A stretch of DNA of 64,000 nucleotides, taken from assembly GCA_013399305.1 (NCBI GenBank), contig VXAI01000083.1, positions 703,800-767,799 of the forward strand, given 5' to 3'. Below, in pieces: positions 43,090 to 64,000 of the stretch (positions are counted from its first letter, which is position 1; every line of letters starts with the position of its first letter). The notes under the pieces were generated by a model. It did no database searches. It was given only the letters and a program-made list of their open reading frames with translations, and had not been told where the DNA came from. Origin of the DNA: Rostratula benghalensis. Lineage: Eukaryota; Chordata; Aves; Charadriiformes; Rostratulidae. Both the position numbers and the translations under genes were made by a program.

Positions 43090-43107
43090 TTTTTTTTTTT
43101 TTTTTTT
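43090..43107 (+). terminator. Pol III terminator of the tRNA gene
   Basis: Eighteen consecutive T beginning five bases after the tRNA end, much longer than the four or five T that Pol III needs. Confidence 0.9.
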
Positions 43108-43389
43108 CTTCCTTCCTTCCCCCTTCCTGCTTGGAGGGAATTTAAATTAATGCAAAAGCTGAAGAACTGCAATCACAGATTTTAGCGCACATGGAAATTG
43201 CAGCGAGGTCCGCAGCACCAGAAATAGTTTCTATCATAATACACACCCTCAAATAGATAAATAAAAAATGAAAGCACAAGTAAAACCACCCGTGTCAGTT
43301 CTGCTCGGGAGCCCATAACCGGCTGAGGGTTTCTCTGAGTACAATTTTAACAATCTTTTACACGTGCAACCTAGCAATATACTTGCGTG

Positions 43390-43832
43390 CATAGAACCAC
43401 AGAATGGTTTGGGTTGGAAAGGGACCTTAAAGACCATCAAGTTCCAACCCCCCTGCCGCGGAGAGGGACACCTCCCACCAGAGCAGGTTGCTCAAAGCAC
43501 CTCCCAACCTGACCTTGAACACCTCCAGGGATGGGGCTTCCACACCTTCTCTGGGCAACCTGTGCCAGTGCCTCCCCACCCTCAGAGTGAAAAATTTCTT
43601 CTTGGTATCTAACCTAAATCACCCCTCTTTCAGTTTAAAACAGTTCCCCCTCGTTCTATCTCTACAGTCGCTAATAAAGAGTCCCTCCCCATCTTTCCTG
43701 TAGCCTCTTTAGGTCCTGGAAGGGGCTGTAACATCTCCCTGGAGACTTCTCCTCTGCAGGCTGAACAACCTCAACTGTCCCAGCCTGTCTTTGTGGCTGA
43801 GGTGCTCCAGCCCTCGGATCAATTTTATGGCC
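43390..43832 (-). mobile_element. CR1 LINE 3' fragment
   Basis: Read on plus it begins ATAGAACCACAGAATGG then TTTGGGTTGGAAAGGGACC, the classic inverted avian CR1 3' end, and continues through the CR1 3' region to about 43832. Confidence 0.93.
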
Positions 43833-43929
43833 CTTGCTTCCTATAAAATTCAGCAGGCCTATACCCTCGAGGGAGCTACCGATAAAGTTGCTTGGAGTTT
43901 TACTCCAGGTTCCCTTGTTGGTTTCTCGG

Positions 43930-44384
43930 GGCTTATGTGAGGCCTGGCCCTCCGCCGCCGTGCCTCCCCCCACCTCCCAGGGACGCCAAGCACAACGCGG
44001 CTCTGCAGCAGTTTGCACCATTTAACGTGCTGGGGAAACGAAAGCCCAGGTGCATCCTGAAGATGAGAGGCTGCTGCAGCGGAGCCGCCACAGCGCTCTC
44101 TCGGAAACGGGCTACGGAGGAAACCCCTACCGGCACCAGCCACCTCTCCCGGGGGTCCCGGCCCCCTCAGCACAGCACGCCCCGCCCTCTCCCAGGGCTC
44201 CGCCAATGGCAGGGCTCCAGCTTGCCTCGCGCCCGTAGGGTACTGGCAGGCTCAACGAATCGGAGGCCAGCCGCCCGTCGCGGGCTGGCGCCGCCGCCAA
44301 TAGGAAGCAGGTGGGCGGGGCCGCGCCGCTGGTGGGTCGGCGCCCGCCAATGGGCGCTGGGCAGGGGAGTGAAGTGGAGCGGTG
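43930..44384 (+). promoter_or_regulatory. MAGT1: MAGT1 CpG-island promoter with three CCAAT boxes
   Basis: A GC- and CpG-rich block ending at the MAGT1 start codon. CCAAT boxes are at 44203-44207, 44297-44301 and 44347-44351, spaced for NF-Y. No TATA box is seen. The transcription start is probably within about 100 nt of the ATG. Confidence 0.7.
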
Positions 44385-55544
<11,160 letters not shown>

Positions 55545-57115
55545 AGGATTCCAGAACCTGTCACATCAGAAAGATGTCAACTTCAACATGGCATGGCATG
55601 GAATGGAAGAGCTAAATCCGCGTGGTTCATGCTACCTCTCTTTACACTGAACGAGATAGTTAAACACTGAACCAAAGATGACATGTAGTGCCTTAAATGT
55701 AACAAGTGATTTGCTCTGAAGGACACAGAGTATTAAGATGCAATTTCTTTTTCATAAGCTTTACATCTTCTTAAACAACTCTACTTATAGTGAAATTCAG
55801 AACTTAATGCTTAGAACTATGTTTCTCTAGACTAACTAGAAACAGTACTTTAAATTCAATTAGATAATCTGTTTTCTGTATGTTTCTTTTCCCCTCAAAT
55901 ACTTACTACTTTATTTCCTATTTGTGCACAGCAGGTGACAATAGCTTCTCTGTCACACCTTTTCAGGGTTGAGAAAAGAACATCTTTGTGTCCCTGGAAA
56001 TCTTTTCCTCCTATCTGTATGCAACCCTTGGACCACACTCGGAATTCCAGTGTGGGAATGTCCATATCCTAGGGCTGTATCTCAATTTTTAGGAGTACTT
56101 AACTGCTATATGATGCATGAGGCTGTTCTACAGATGAAGGGAAAATTTTCAACAGGTAGAACAGAGTTATTAATTCAATTATTCATTAAAACTTTTCTTT
56201 GTCAAATTCTGCAACTGCAACATTGAAGTGTTTACTCAGAGCTGGAAAAATATATTGACTAACTCACTCAAACCAAAACTGCAAGTGTAACTAGCTATCT
56301 GTAGCATGAATTAAAGGTTGCCAACTGGCTTTCAAGTTACCTACTCAAAGCTCTGACAAACCAACAAGTATCAGATTTTTGGGCACTGTGTAAGTTCTTG
56401 TATTCTCCACTTATTTTCCCCAAGTTTTTATCCGTGGGGAAGATACAGGAATGGGCAGAGATATGTAATCCAAGGATAAATATTGTTACCCCAGGAAAGA
56501 TTGGTTAGCCTTACAGCTGAATGTGTGTGCCTTTTGTTCTCTTGTTTCATTAAGATACTTTGCCTTAAGGATTCTTGAGTGGAAAAACATCATGTCTCAG
56601 CCCAAACTGTTGTGTAGTTCAGCACCTGTAGTATGGGAAAACTTTGCAGTGTGATTCAGTGATACTGCCTTCCATAGGCTGTGGTGGCCTTGGAGGATAC
56701 TCGTCAGCAAAAAATAACATGACACTTTTTTTCTCCTGCTTCAGCCTTTCCCCAGTCTCAAGGGGTTATAGAATCTGGATAGTTTATATTGAATCTCAGA
56801 AAGGACTGTATCATTCAAAATAGAATGTTATTCTTATGCAATTTTGCTAAATTAACACATCTCAAGTGCCTTAACTTCACTAATTTACTTGTTTGATGTT
56901 TCAACTTGTGGAGATTCATTTTTCTATGCCATACAGAACGTTAAGCCTTAGTGGAATGGATAAATTGTGTGCCTGACTGGATTTTGGATGAGTTTCAATA
57001 AAAATTTTTTAGTCTAATCCATGTTCCTGTGTCTTTTGAACTTGAATGTAAAGCAAAACAAACCTCTTTTCTTCCACTATTGCTTCACTGTGTCAATAAA
57101 AATGTCTGTATGAAG
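55545..57115 (+). other. MAGT1: MAGT1 3'UTR
   Basis: A/T-rich sequence from the stop codon to two polyadenylation signals, AATAAA at 56997-57002 and 57095-57100. Both are followed by G/T-rich sequence. Confidence 0.7.
56997..57100 (+). terminator. MAGT1: Two MAGT1 polyadenylation signals
   Basis: AATAAA at 56997-57002 (TTCAATAAAAATT) and 57095-57100 (GTCAATAAAAATG). Either may be used. Confidence 0.65.
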
Positions 57116-60100
57116 TAAATAACCTGAGTGTGGCTGGGTTAGTAGCATATCTGTGTTTGTGAGAAACTACAGCCCAAAATGTTGATACTAGAGGTATTCT
57201 TATGTAGCCAACTAATAGCATGAAGATTGCATTGGTTTTAATTGTTTTTGACAGCTGTCTTGAGGTGAAAATCTTGGCTTTCAGGAATCCTAGACAGCTC
57301 CACTAATAGCATTTCTGGAGGTGGAATCCAGTTAACACCATGGATTTGCCAGGAACAACTCTGGACTGCTGTACCTGTAGCTTATCTTCCTGCCTTCTTG
57401 GTACAGTGCTTCCAAGAAACTTACAGGTTAGTTGTACTTGTCATTAGCAATGTAGGTAAAAGTGGCTTACAATCTTGTTCTGTAGAAGTAATATTTTTTT
57501 TCTTAAGCTTTCAGGAAGATTGAGTGCTTGCAAGGACCGGTAGCAGTTGTAGAGAGGATGCATGTCTAAAAAGATTTGACTTGTGCAGCAGTTGAGAGGT
57601 AATGGCCAGCTATAATTGGTACCCAGAGTGACTGTGGGACTATTGGCCTGTGCATGTCACCAACCAGTTACTATAAAACAGTTCTGGACCAGTAGTACAA
57701 AGGTGGAAGAGGCAATGCATTTGAGAACCAGTATGCTAAAACTGGGAGTTTGATGAGGCCATCTCCTTTAGAAAGTGAGTCATTAAACAGCTCAGTAGTA
57801 CTATAAAAGCTCACCTTTTAGAGAACACTTACTGTAATAAAAGGAGGAAATGATATATTCTGTATCTGAAAATGGACTGTGTGGTTTTGTTAATGTAGCT
57901 GGCCTCAAAGATTACTGCTTTTTCTGCCTTTGAGAAGGACCTGTGGTGTATTTAAAATTTATTTTTTGGATAATAGCTAGGAATAATCCAGGGACCTCTG
58001 TGAGCTAAGCCCAAAGCAAGATATCTAATCTAATTGGATTCATCTAGGTAATGTTTTGTGTTACCTCCAGTTTACTGGAAGCTCCCGTCTTATGCATGTG
58101 CTCTTCAGGGGCAGAATTGTGTAGTCCTTCAAGATGGAAAATGGGTTTAGCTCTGTATCTGCTTTATGTGACTTTGTGCATGTGCAAATAACCTTAATTA
58201 ATCCCATGACTGGTGATTTCCATGTGGCTGTGTGTCCGTATGTGATTGCCTGATTAAGATACACATTCAGACATGAGGGCAAGAACAAGTGAACCCTTCT
58301 GGTAGGCAGTGGGGTTGCCATCAGGCTCTGGGTGATCTGGTGAGATGATGGCTGCCTAGAGACTTCAGAAAAATGTAGATGCTTTCATAGTCACAGCTAT
58401 TGGACGTCTAACTAAATACGCTGCAAGGTTTATTCTGAGTCTTGTTTGAAAAAAAAAAAAAAGAGGGTAAAATAGACTTTTTATTCCTAGTCTACATTCT
58501 TGGCAAAGTAGGAGTTTTGGAAGTACTGAAGAAACTTCTAAAACATTTGGAACATCTGAAGAAAATCAGATACCTGAATCCCTTATGCTTGTTTGGATAT
58601 GCCATGATTATGCTAGATCGTGGCATCTTGTAGGCAAACTTTCTTGTGAAAAAATGTTCTATTGTGCTCCTTCATGGTTTATTAGTAGTCGTTTCTGATA
58701 GCGTGTTTTAAAAATTACCTAGTCTGTAACAGCAAATCATGTATGCCAAAATTTGGATTTATTTTAAAGTTTTAAAATGTTTTCATCTGCTATGAAAAAT
58801 CAATTCTCACAAGAGATTTGGAAAAGTACTGGCACTTTGTTTCTTTGTTTGACCTTGTTTACTGCTTTCTCATGCTGAAAAGGTTTGATTATCAAATACA
58901 AGCCATTACTCAACTGATTGCATCTCATCAGTTTGAACTTTATTACTGGGAATAGAATAACAGCAAAACAAACACAGGCTCTTCAGTAAGCAGGCATTTC
59001 TTTTCAGTTTTTATCATGCTTTTTGTCTTAGAAATAGAGAATGTGTTTCATTGCACATAATCTGTTCCATTACAAGCTCAGATCTTGACCATTCCTATAA
59101 AATGAATTCAAGCATAGTCTTTCACTGTTCTGGATTAATCGTGCTACTTTTATCACAGATAATAGTATGAAAAAAGATGTATATGTAGTTTGTATTTCTA
59201 GGTCAGGAGCATATAAAGTTATTAAAATATTCTCTTGTCAGTTGATAGCTATACAAGTCTTTCAGCCATTTTTCTTAAAAGTAGGCTAATATCTACTTAA
59301 AACTAATTACTATCTTCATGGAGAGGAAAAAAAAAAAGAAAAATCAGTGCAATGAGACTCTACAGTGGCCTGTGGTTTGTCCTGCAAACTGTGTGTGGAA
59401 TCTTCCTTCCAGGTGTATTTACTGGAGCAGACACCAGTGTCTAATAGTAGAGCGCTGGGGGAAGGGGAAACCAAACTGTCCCTGTGTTTGTGTGCATGTC
59501 TTGCTGTGCTTCTACAACCTGTTTCTTGACAACCTCATGCTACTATCGGGGTTTGTCTTCTGGACTAACTGTTGGGAGACGGGAACATTTTCCCTTCTTC
59601 CATCATTTTGACTTTCTCACAATGGAGTTTCTTTTTTTTTTTTTTTTCACGTGCAACTTCTATCTAAACTTATGAGTTGGAGGCAATTAAATTTAGGGTT
59701 TTGAACTGCTTTCAAATGCCATATTCCAAGGAAATTAAAAAAAAAGTATATCACAGAATAAATATATGCAATAAGTATATATATGTAGCTATTCTAAAGC
59801 AGTAGGATATTAGTCTATAAAGCAGACTAAATGCCTTGAAGAGCAAAATAAACATTTTCTTATTTTAATTGCACAATTGGAATACTAATGCAGAGCTAAG
59901 AACAGCTAATACTTCCACTTTAATTCCTCTTTCCGGTGGCAAAAAAAATAGAATGGCTTTTTGAAATTTTTTTACGGAATTTGTAGCAGTCGGTTAACGT
60001 GGTGGCTGGTTTGTGGGGTTTTGGGGTGGTTTTTTTTTTTTTTGCTTCTAAAATGTAGTTAGAAGGCAGCTGATGCTTTGGTCTTTTAAAACTGTAGCAT

Positions 60101-61059
60101 TAACTGAGATGGCGTTTTCCTAACAAAGCTGGTATTAAATCTGCTGTTTGGCATCACTAAAATTCAGCAAGTACAGGTTGCCGTTCTTGGGCAAAATTCT
60201 GAAGCAAATCCTGTTCAGAGCAGTTTGCAGCATTTTCCTGGCATGTGTAAGCTCCTACGTGCCCAAGTGTGAAAATACAATTTATTCTGTTATTGTTGCC
60301 TCTTAGAATGAAGTGAATCTGAAGTAGTTATACTGTAGGAGATGGGATTCTCACTCTATGATTATTTTTTTCTTCTATTTTGTCCGTTGCTTTATGAAAC
60401 CAGGTGAGTTGGTACTTTTTAGTTCCTCCAGGAAAATATATTCATTTTCAGAAGTGGTTATCTTTATTGTAAATGAATAATACTTGTGCCACCTGTGTTC
60501 AGATTCTGTGGGCTCCTGGACTTGGTTGTGGCCGTCTGGTCTTTTTGGTCATGTGGGGGAAATGGAAGTTTCCAGGAAAATGCTGTCCAGGGGAGCTCAG
60601 GAGCCTTCCCGTGTACCTTCTTCTCATCTCAACAGGGGTGTATTCCAGTCCTTTTCATAGAAATTTTAACACCTGCTGGTAATGTGGAAGCTGCTAGTAC
60701 AAACAGGGAAAACTATCTTGGTGTACTTATGTGATGCTGCCAATGATGTTTCCTTATCTAACTTTTTTTTTTGGGGGGGGCGGGGGGGGAAGTTTCTGGC
60801 AAAACTGGACTTACACAGCTAGCTAGGGTGCCACTTAACTTAGGTGCTGTTGAACAAGTTCAGCCTTGCTAATTCCCGGTACAGCTGCTGTCACTTGTGT
60901 GTTGCTGTCACTTCATGCTGTCCTTGAGAAGCCCTCTCCCCCAAAGCTTGCTTCTGCCCTGCTCTGCTTGAGTAGGACCCCCAGGGAGGGTTAGGGTCAT
61001 CGCCGTGTTGGAGTGGATGTGTTTAAATCCCGTGATGAGCTGGGTGATGTCCCATTCCA
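57116..61059. other. Intergenic DNA between MAGT1 and ATRX
   Basis: No supported gene or recognisable transposon. A/T-rich, with a G8CG8 tract at 60773-60789 and T-runs near 59628-59647 and 60032-60043. Confidence 0.6.
60773..60789 (+). repeat. G8-C-G8 tract
   Basis: Two eight-base G runs separated by one C, next to a T-run. It has enough G for a quadruplex, about 290 bp before the ATRX CpG island. Confidence 0.9.
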
Positions 61060-61560
61060 GTTGTGGCATCACCCCGTGCCCGAGTCCTCTGACGATGGTG
61101 ATGGTGCCCGGGGCCGGGGTCAGACCCAAGCCTGAGCTCGGCTGCCGCCGCCACGGCGGAGGCCCTGGGGGCAGCCGTAGGCGGGAGCCCCCTGCTGGGC
61201 GAAGTCGTCAATACACTTTGTTTTGAAATGATGTCACGGGACTTGGTGCGTGACGTCAGGCCCCTGCTGGTGACGTAACCCTCCCCCCAGCCAATCGGAG
61301 CGAGGAAGGTTAGGACGGTGACGTGAACGACCCTAGCAACAGGCCCCGTCGGAACCACCCAATTAGAAAATCGCTGGGGGCGGCGAGGAGCCAATGGGAG
61401 TCGGCGAAGGAGGAAGGCGGCAGGAGGCAGGTCTCCCTCAGCCTCCCTCCGATAAGATGGCGGCGGAGCTTGCGATGGTGGCAATAACGGCTTTGTCTCC
61501 TTCCAGCGCCTGAGCCCGGTTCCGGCCCGGCCGGCCGCACCGAGCAGCGGCAGCGGAGAC
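61060..61560 (+). promoter_or_regulatory. ATRX: ATRX CpG-island promoter and 5'UTR
   Basis: A CpG-dense region upstream of ATRX exon 1. It has CRE-like sites at 61229-61236 (TGATGTCA), 61251-61258 (perfect TGACGTCA), 61271-61278 (TGACGTAA) and 61319-61326 (TGACGTGA). CCAAT boxes are at 61291-61295, 61359-61363 and 61391-61395. A YY1-type AAGATGGCGGC lies at 61454-61464, near the likely transcription start. The island continues past exon 1 to about 62000. Confidence 0.75.
61457..61513 (+). CDS. Upstream ORF in the ATRX 5'UTR
   Basis: The ATG inside the AAGATGGCGGC motif opens an 18-codon frame (MAAELAMVAITALSPSSA) ending TGA at 61511-61513, 47 bases before the ATRX start and in another frame. 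Relevant only if transcription starts upstream of 61457. Confidence 0.4.
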   Translation: MAAELAMVAITALSPSSA

Positions 61561-61580
61561 ATGACCGCAGAGCCCGTCAG
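61561..61580 (+). CDS. ATRX: ATRX coding exon 1 (partial gene)
   Basis: ATRX is a SWI/SNF-type chromatin remodeller that works with DAXX to deposit histone H3.3 at repeats and telomeres. Only the first 20 coding bases are here: MTAEP, V, then AG before donor GTACGG. Human ATRX begins MTAEPM and its first coding exon also ends 20 bases after the ATG. Position after MAGT1 and on the same strand matches human synteny. The identification rests on these few residues, the exon phase and synteny. The rest of the gene lies beyond the right edge. Confidence 0.85.
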
Positions 61581-64000
61581 GTACGGCCCGGAGCCCTCCC
61601 CTGCCGGGGAGGCGGCGGCCGCTGCTGGCGGGCGGCCTCCACCGCTGCCCGGCCCGGCCCTCGGCCCCGCGGCGGGGGTGGGGCGGGGACGGGTCCGAGG
61701 CGCCCGGGGACGGCGGCGGGAGGCCCGGGTGGGTAGTGCGGGGTCGGGGAGGCGGGAGAGGGACGGCGGAGGCCCGGCGCTCGGCTGGTCTCCCTTCACC
61801 GCGGCCCGGCGCTTGACCAGCGGCGGCACGCACGCCCCTCCTCCCCGGGCACGGCGGGGTCGGGCCCGAGGGGCGGGTAGGGCTGTACCGTCCCGTTCCG
61901 GCGGGAAGGCCCGGAGGGGCGGGGCCGCCATCGCCCGCCGTGCCCCTGCTGTGGGGATTTGCCCTCCGTTTGTCCGCCCCCGCCCCACGTGTTTGTGCTG
62001 TAGTAAAAGTCCTGCTGTCCCGCCGATCCCCCCCCGTGAAGGGTCTGTTTTCACGCTGGTGTACAAACATCTCCCTCTACTCTCGAAGAGCTGTGTCCTG
62101 CCGTCGTAATTAGTACGAACGGCTCCCGTTTTGCTGCGTAAAGTAAGTAAGGTGACAAAAAAAACCAAAACCCCGAGTAAAGTCAGTGTTAGGAAAGGCG
62201 CCATGTTCAACTATTAATCAATAGTTGGCTTTGTGTGCTTTCAGTTTGCTGGTATCTCAAGGGGTCTGATGAACAGACTATCACCCACAAATACTCCAAA
62301 TGCCTGAGGCACTGTATCAACAATAAAGTGTTGTCACTTGACCCTCGCAAATGTTGCACGTATCATCAAAATCAGTGTTAAGAAAGGGAAGCATCATGCT
62401 GTCTGAAATACTGAGCGTTGAATAAAGTTTTTTTGGGGGTTGTACTTGTGTACCTTCACCACCCAGTTTTAGACTTTGAGTAATTCATAACTCCTGTTTA
62501 GTTCCAGTCAAGAGTTAAAAGCGATGGTAGTTTTCCTCCTCTTGCATATTGCTCGATTTTTAAAGCCTTAGCATTTCTGAGAAAGTAACGCGTGTGTCAT
62601 CTACTTCTGACAAAAAGAGATTTTTAAAAAGATTTTAATCGTTACTGGTGTTGATCACGTGTTGGATGCAAGTAATGAATATTGCAAATATACATTGTCT
62701 GGTGCATGACTTCCCAGTTGTTAGCAGTTTGTTCTGCATACGTTGTCTTCTTTATTCTGTAAGACAGGGGTTGCCCATCTCTCCCCCTTTCTCACGCCTA
62801 GGTTTTCCTCTCTGTGTTCTTAAAGTACTTTGACAGGTTAAACCATTTTGTGTTTGATTATTTTGTGCATAGACTGAAGTACTGATTAAGGGTCTTTCTC
62901 CATTTTCTTTACTGGTCCTTGAAAATCAAGGGTGGAGTTTGATTTTTGCATAGCAAAAAGGTCTGGCTTACTAATATTTATTGACTGTTTCATGGCCATA
63001 ATTAGTAATATATACTCTGAAAAATACTTTTCCGTTTGCACCACTTTGCTTTTTATTTTGCTATAACTGTTTTATTTCTCTGTTTTCCTGTATTCTGCTT
63101 TTCCTGTATTCTGTTGTTTTTTGAACTGCTTGTTCCTAGTCTACACTATGAAGGTTTTGTACTTAATTCTTTCCATATTCTTAGGTTGTCACTAGTACAA
63201 CAGTTAGTGTTACTACTAAAGTGTTGCTTTAGTTGATGCTTCAGTAGAAGAGGATATAGAAGCTCATGCATTTTGCATGCAGTTTTTCAGATTACCTACA
63301 GACAGAAAGGTAAATTGGATTATTTCAGTTTATTTGTAATCTTGAAGATCAAAAAGTATGTACAAAATAGATCTGAGATTGTATGTAGTCTTTGGGTTGG
63401 ATTTGTCCCACATAGTCAGCAGGCCCTGCAACAAAATACTTTTAAGTAGGTGGACATAGTATTTCTTTTGCCATGTGGATGCTCCAAACTTTTTTTCTGT
63501 TTGTGAACTCATTTTTCATTCAGTCTGAGTATTTTTTTATAATTCACATCCCATATACAGTTTTGTTTTTATTTTTTGCAAGAAGAGTTCCCTGCCAGGA
63601 AGTAAGCATGACACTGGGGTACCATGGTTTCAGGGTTACAAGCTGATGATCATGTTGCATAGGCTTTTTCTTACTTTCTGTCAATTCAAGTTCTGTTCAA
63701 AATTGGAGTTGGAGAGAAGGAGAGAGAAAAGGAAAACACACACAGACACACTCTCTCTCTCTTTTGTTCTCATTTCCCACAAGTCCTGTTGGCCTGTCAG
63801 CTGCCTGCATTTCTGCCACTCTGCACAGTCACCCTACACATTCATTTTATCTTATCTGCAATTTTGCTCCTGTAAGTTGTGTACCGAAATAAAGATAGGA
63901 GATTGTTGTTAGAATTCATTGGAAGGTATGCAAACATTAATATTTTGATGGAAAATATTTTCCCAGTGTTTCTGGAATATAGAGTTAGAGCATTTAAAAG
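61581..64000 (+). other. ATRX: ATRX intron 1 (5' part)
   Basis: The start is GC-rich (to about 62000), then A/T-rich. I did not find ATRX exon 2 (family sequence SKLNTLVQKLHDF). A CA/CT microsatellite lies at 63736-63763. Confidence 0.7.
63736..63763. repeat. CA then CT dinucleotide repeat
   Basis: A short (CA)n tract with one GA interruption passing into (CT)n. Confidence 0.9.

Noticed and set aside
61023..62210. A 395-codon minus-strand open frame across the ATRX promoter
   Set aside because: Its composition is Arg/Pro/Gly/Ala-rich as expected from CpG-island DNA lacking stops. It overlaps ATRX exon 1 in antisense and matches no family.
62000..64000. ATRX exon 2
   Set aside because: Searched for the conserved family sequence and found none, so it must lie to the right of the window.

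Overview
The window is vertebrate nuclear DNA, almost certainly from a bird. It holds seven CR1 LINE fragments, several ending in the avian-type ATTCTRTG 3' tails, and two solo LTRs with intact 5-bp target duplications. Introns are short, and the gene order matches the PGK1-ATP7A-COX7B-MAGT1-ATRX block of human Xq21.1. In chicken that block lies on chromosome 4 material (from general knowledge, not checked here). One 83-base assembly gap (N) lies in a CpG island at 39691-39773.

Layout. 1-1732 is intron 1 of PGK1, whose first coding exon is at 1733-1797 (minus), followed by its GC-rich promoter to about 2110. 2111-11279 is intergenic, with three CR1 copies. ATP7A (minus) has a probable 3'UTR from about 11280 and 22 coding exons from 14879 to 34477. 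All splice junctions could be placed, giving a complete 1497-residue copper P-type ATPase. Its promoter is probably the CpG island at about 39000-40150. COX7B (minus, 3 exons, 40457-42655, 78 residues) follows. A tRNA-Leu(CAA) gene with a 32-nt intron lies at 42970-43085 (plus), upstream of COX7B and pointing away from it. MAGT1 (plus, 10 coding exons, 44385-55544, 328 residues) has polyadenylation signals near 57.0-57.1 kb. 57120-61050 is intergenic, and 61060-62000 is the CpG-island promoter of ATRX with its 20-nt coding exon 1 (61561-61580). The rest is ATRX intron 1.

Functionally these are housekeeping genes: glycolysis (PGK1), copper export and loading (ATP7A), cytochrome c oxidase, itself a copper enzyme (COX7B), N-glycosylation oxidoreductase/Mg transport (MAGT1) and chromatin remodelling (ATRX). 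No operon-like or novel protein system is present. The best unexplained signals are two related solo LTRs lying in the same sense as their host genes just downstream of 5' splice sites (ATP7A intron after exon 19, MAGT1 intron 6). Others are dense cis-motif clusters in the promoters, short upstream ORFs before ATP7A and ATRX, and a possible alternative membrane-spanning C-terminus for MAGT1.
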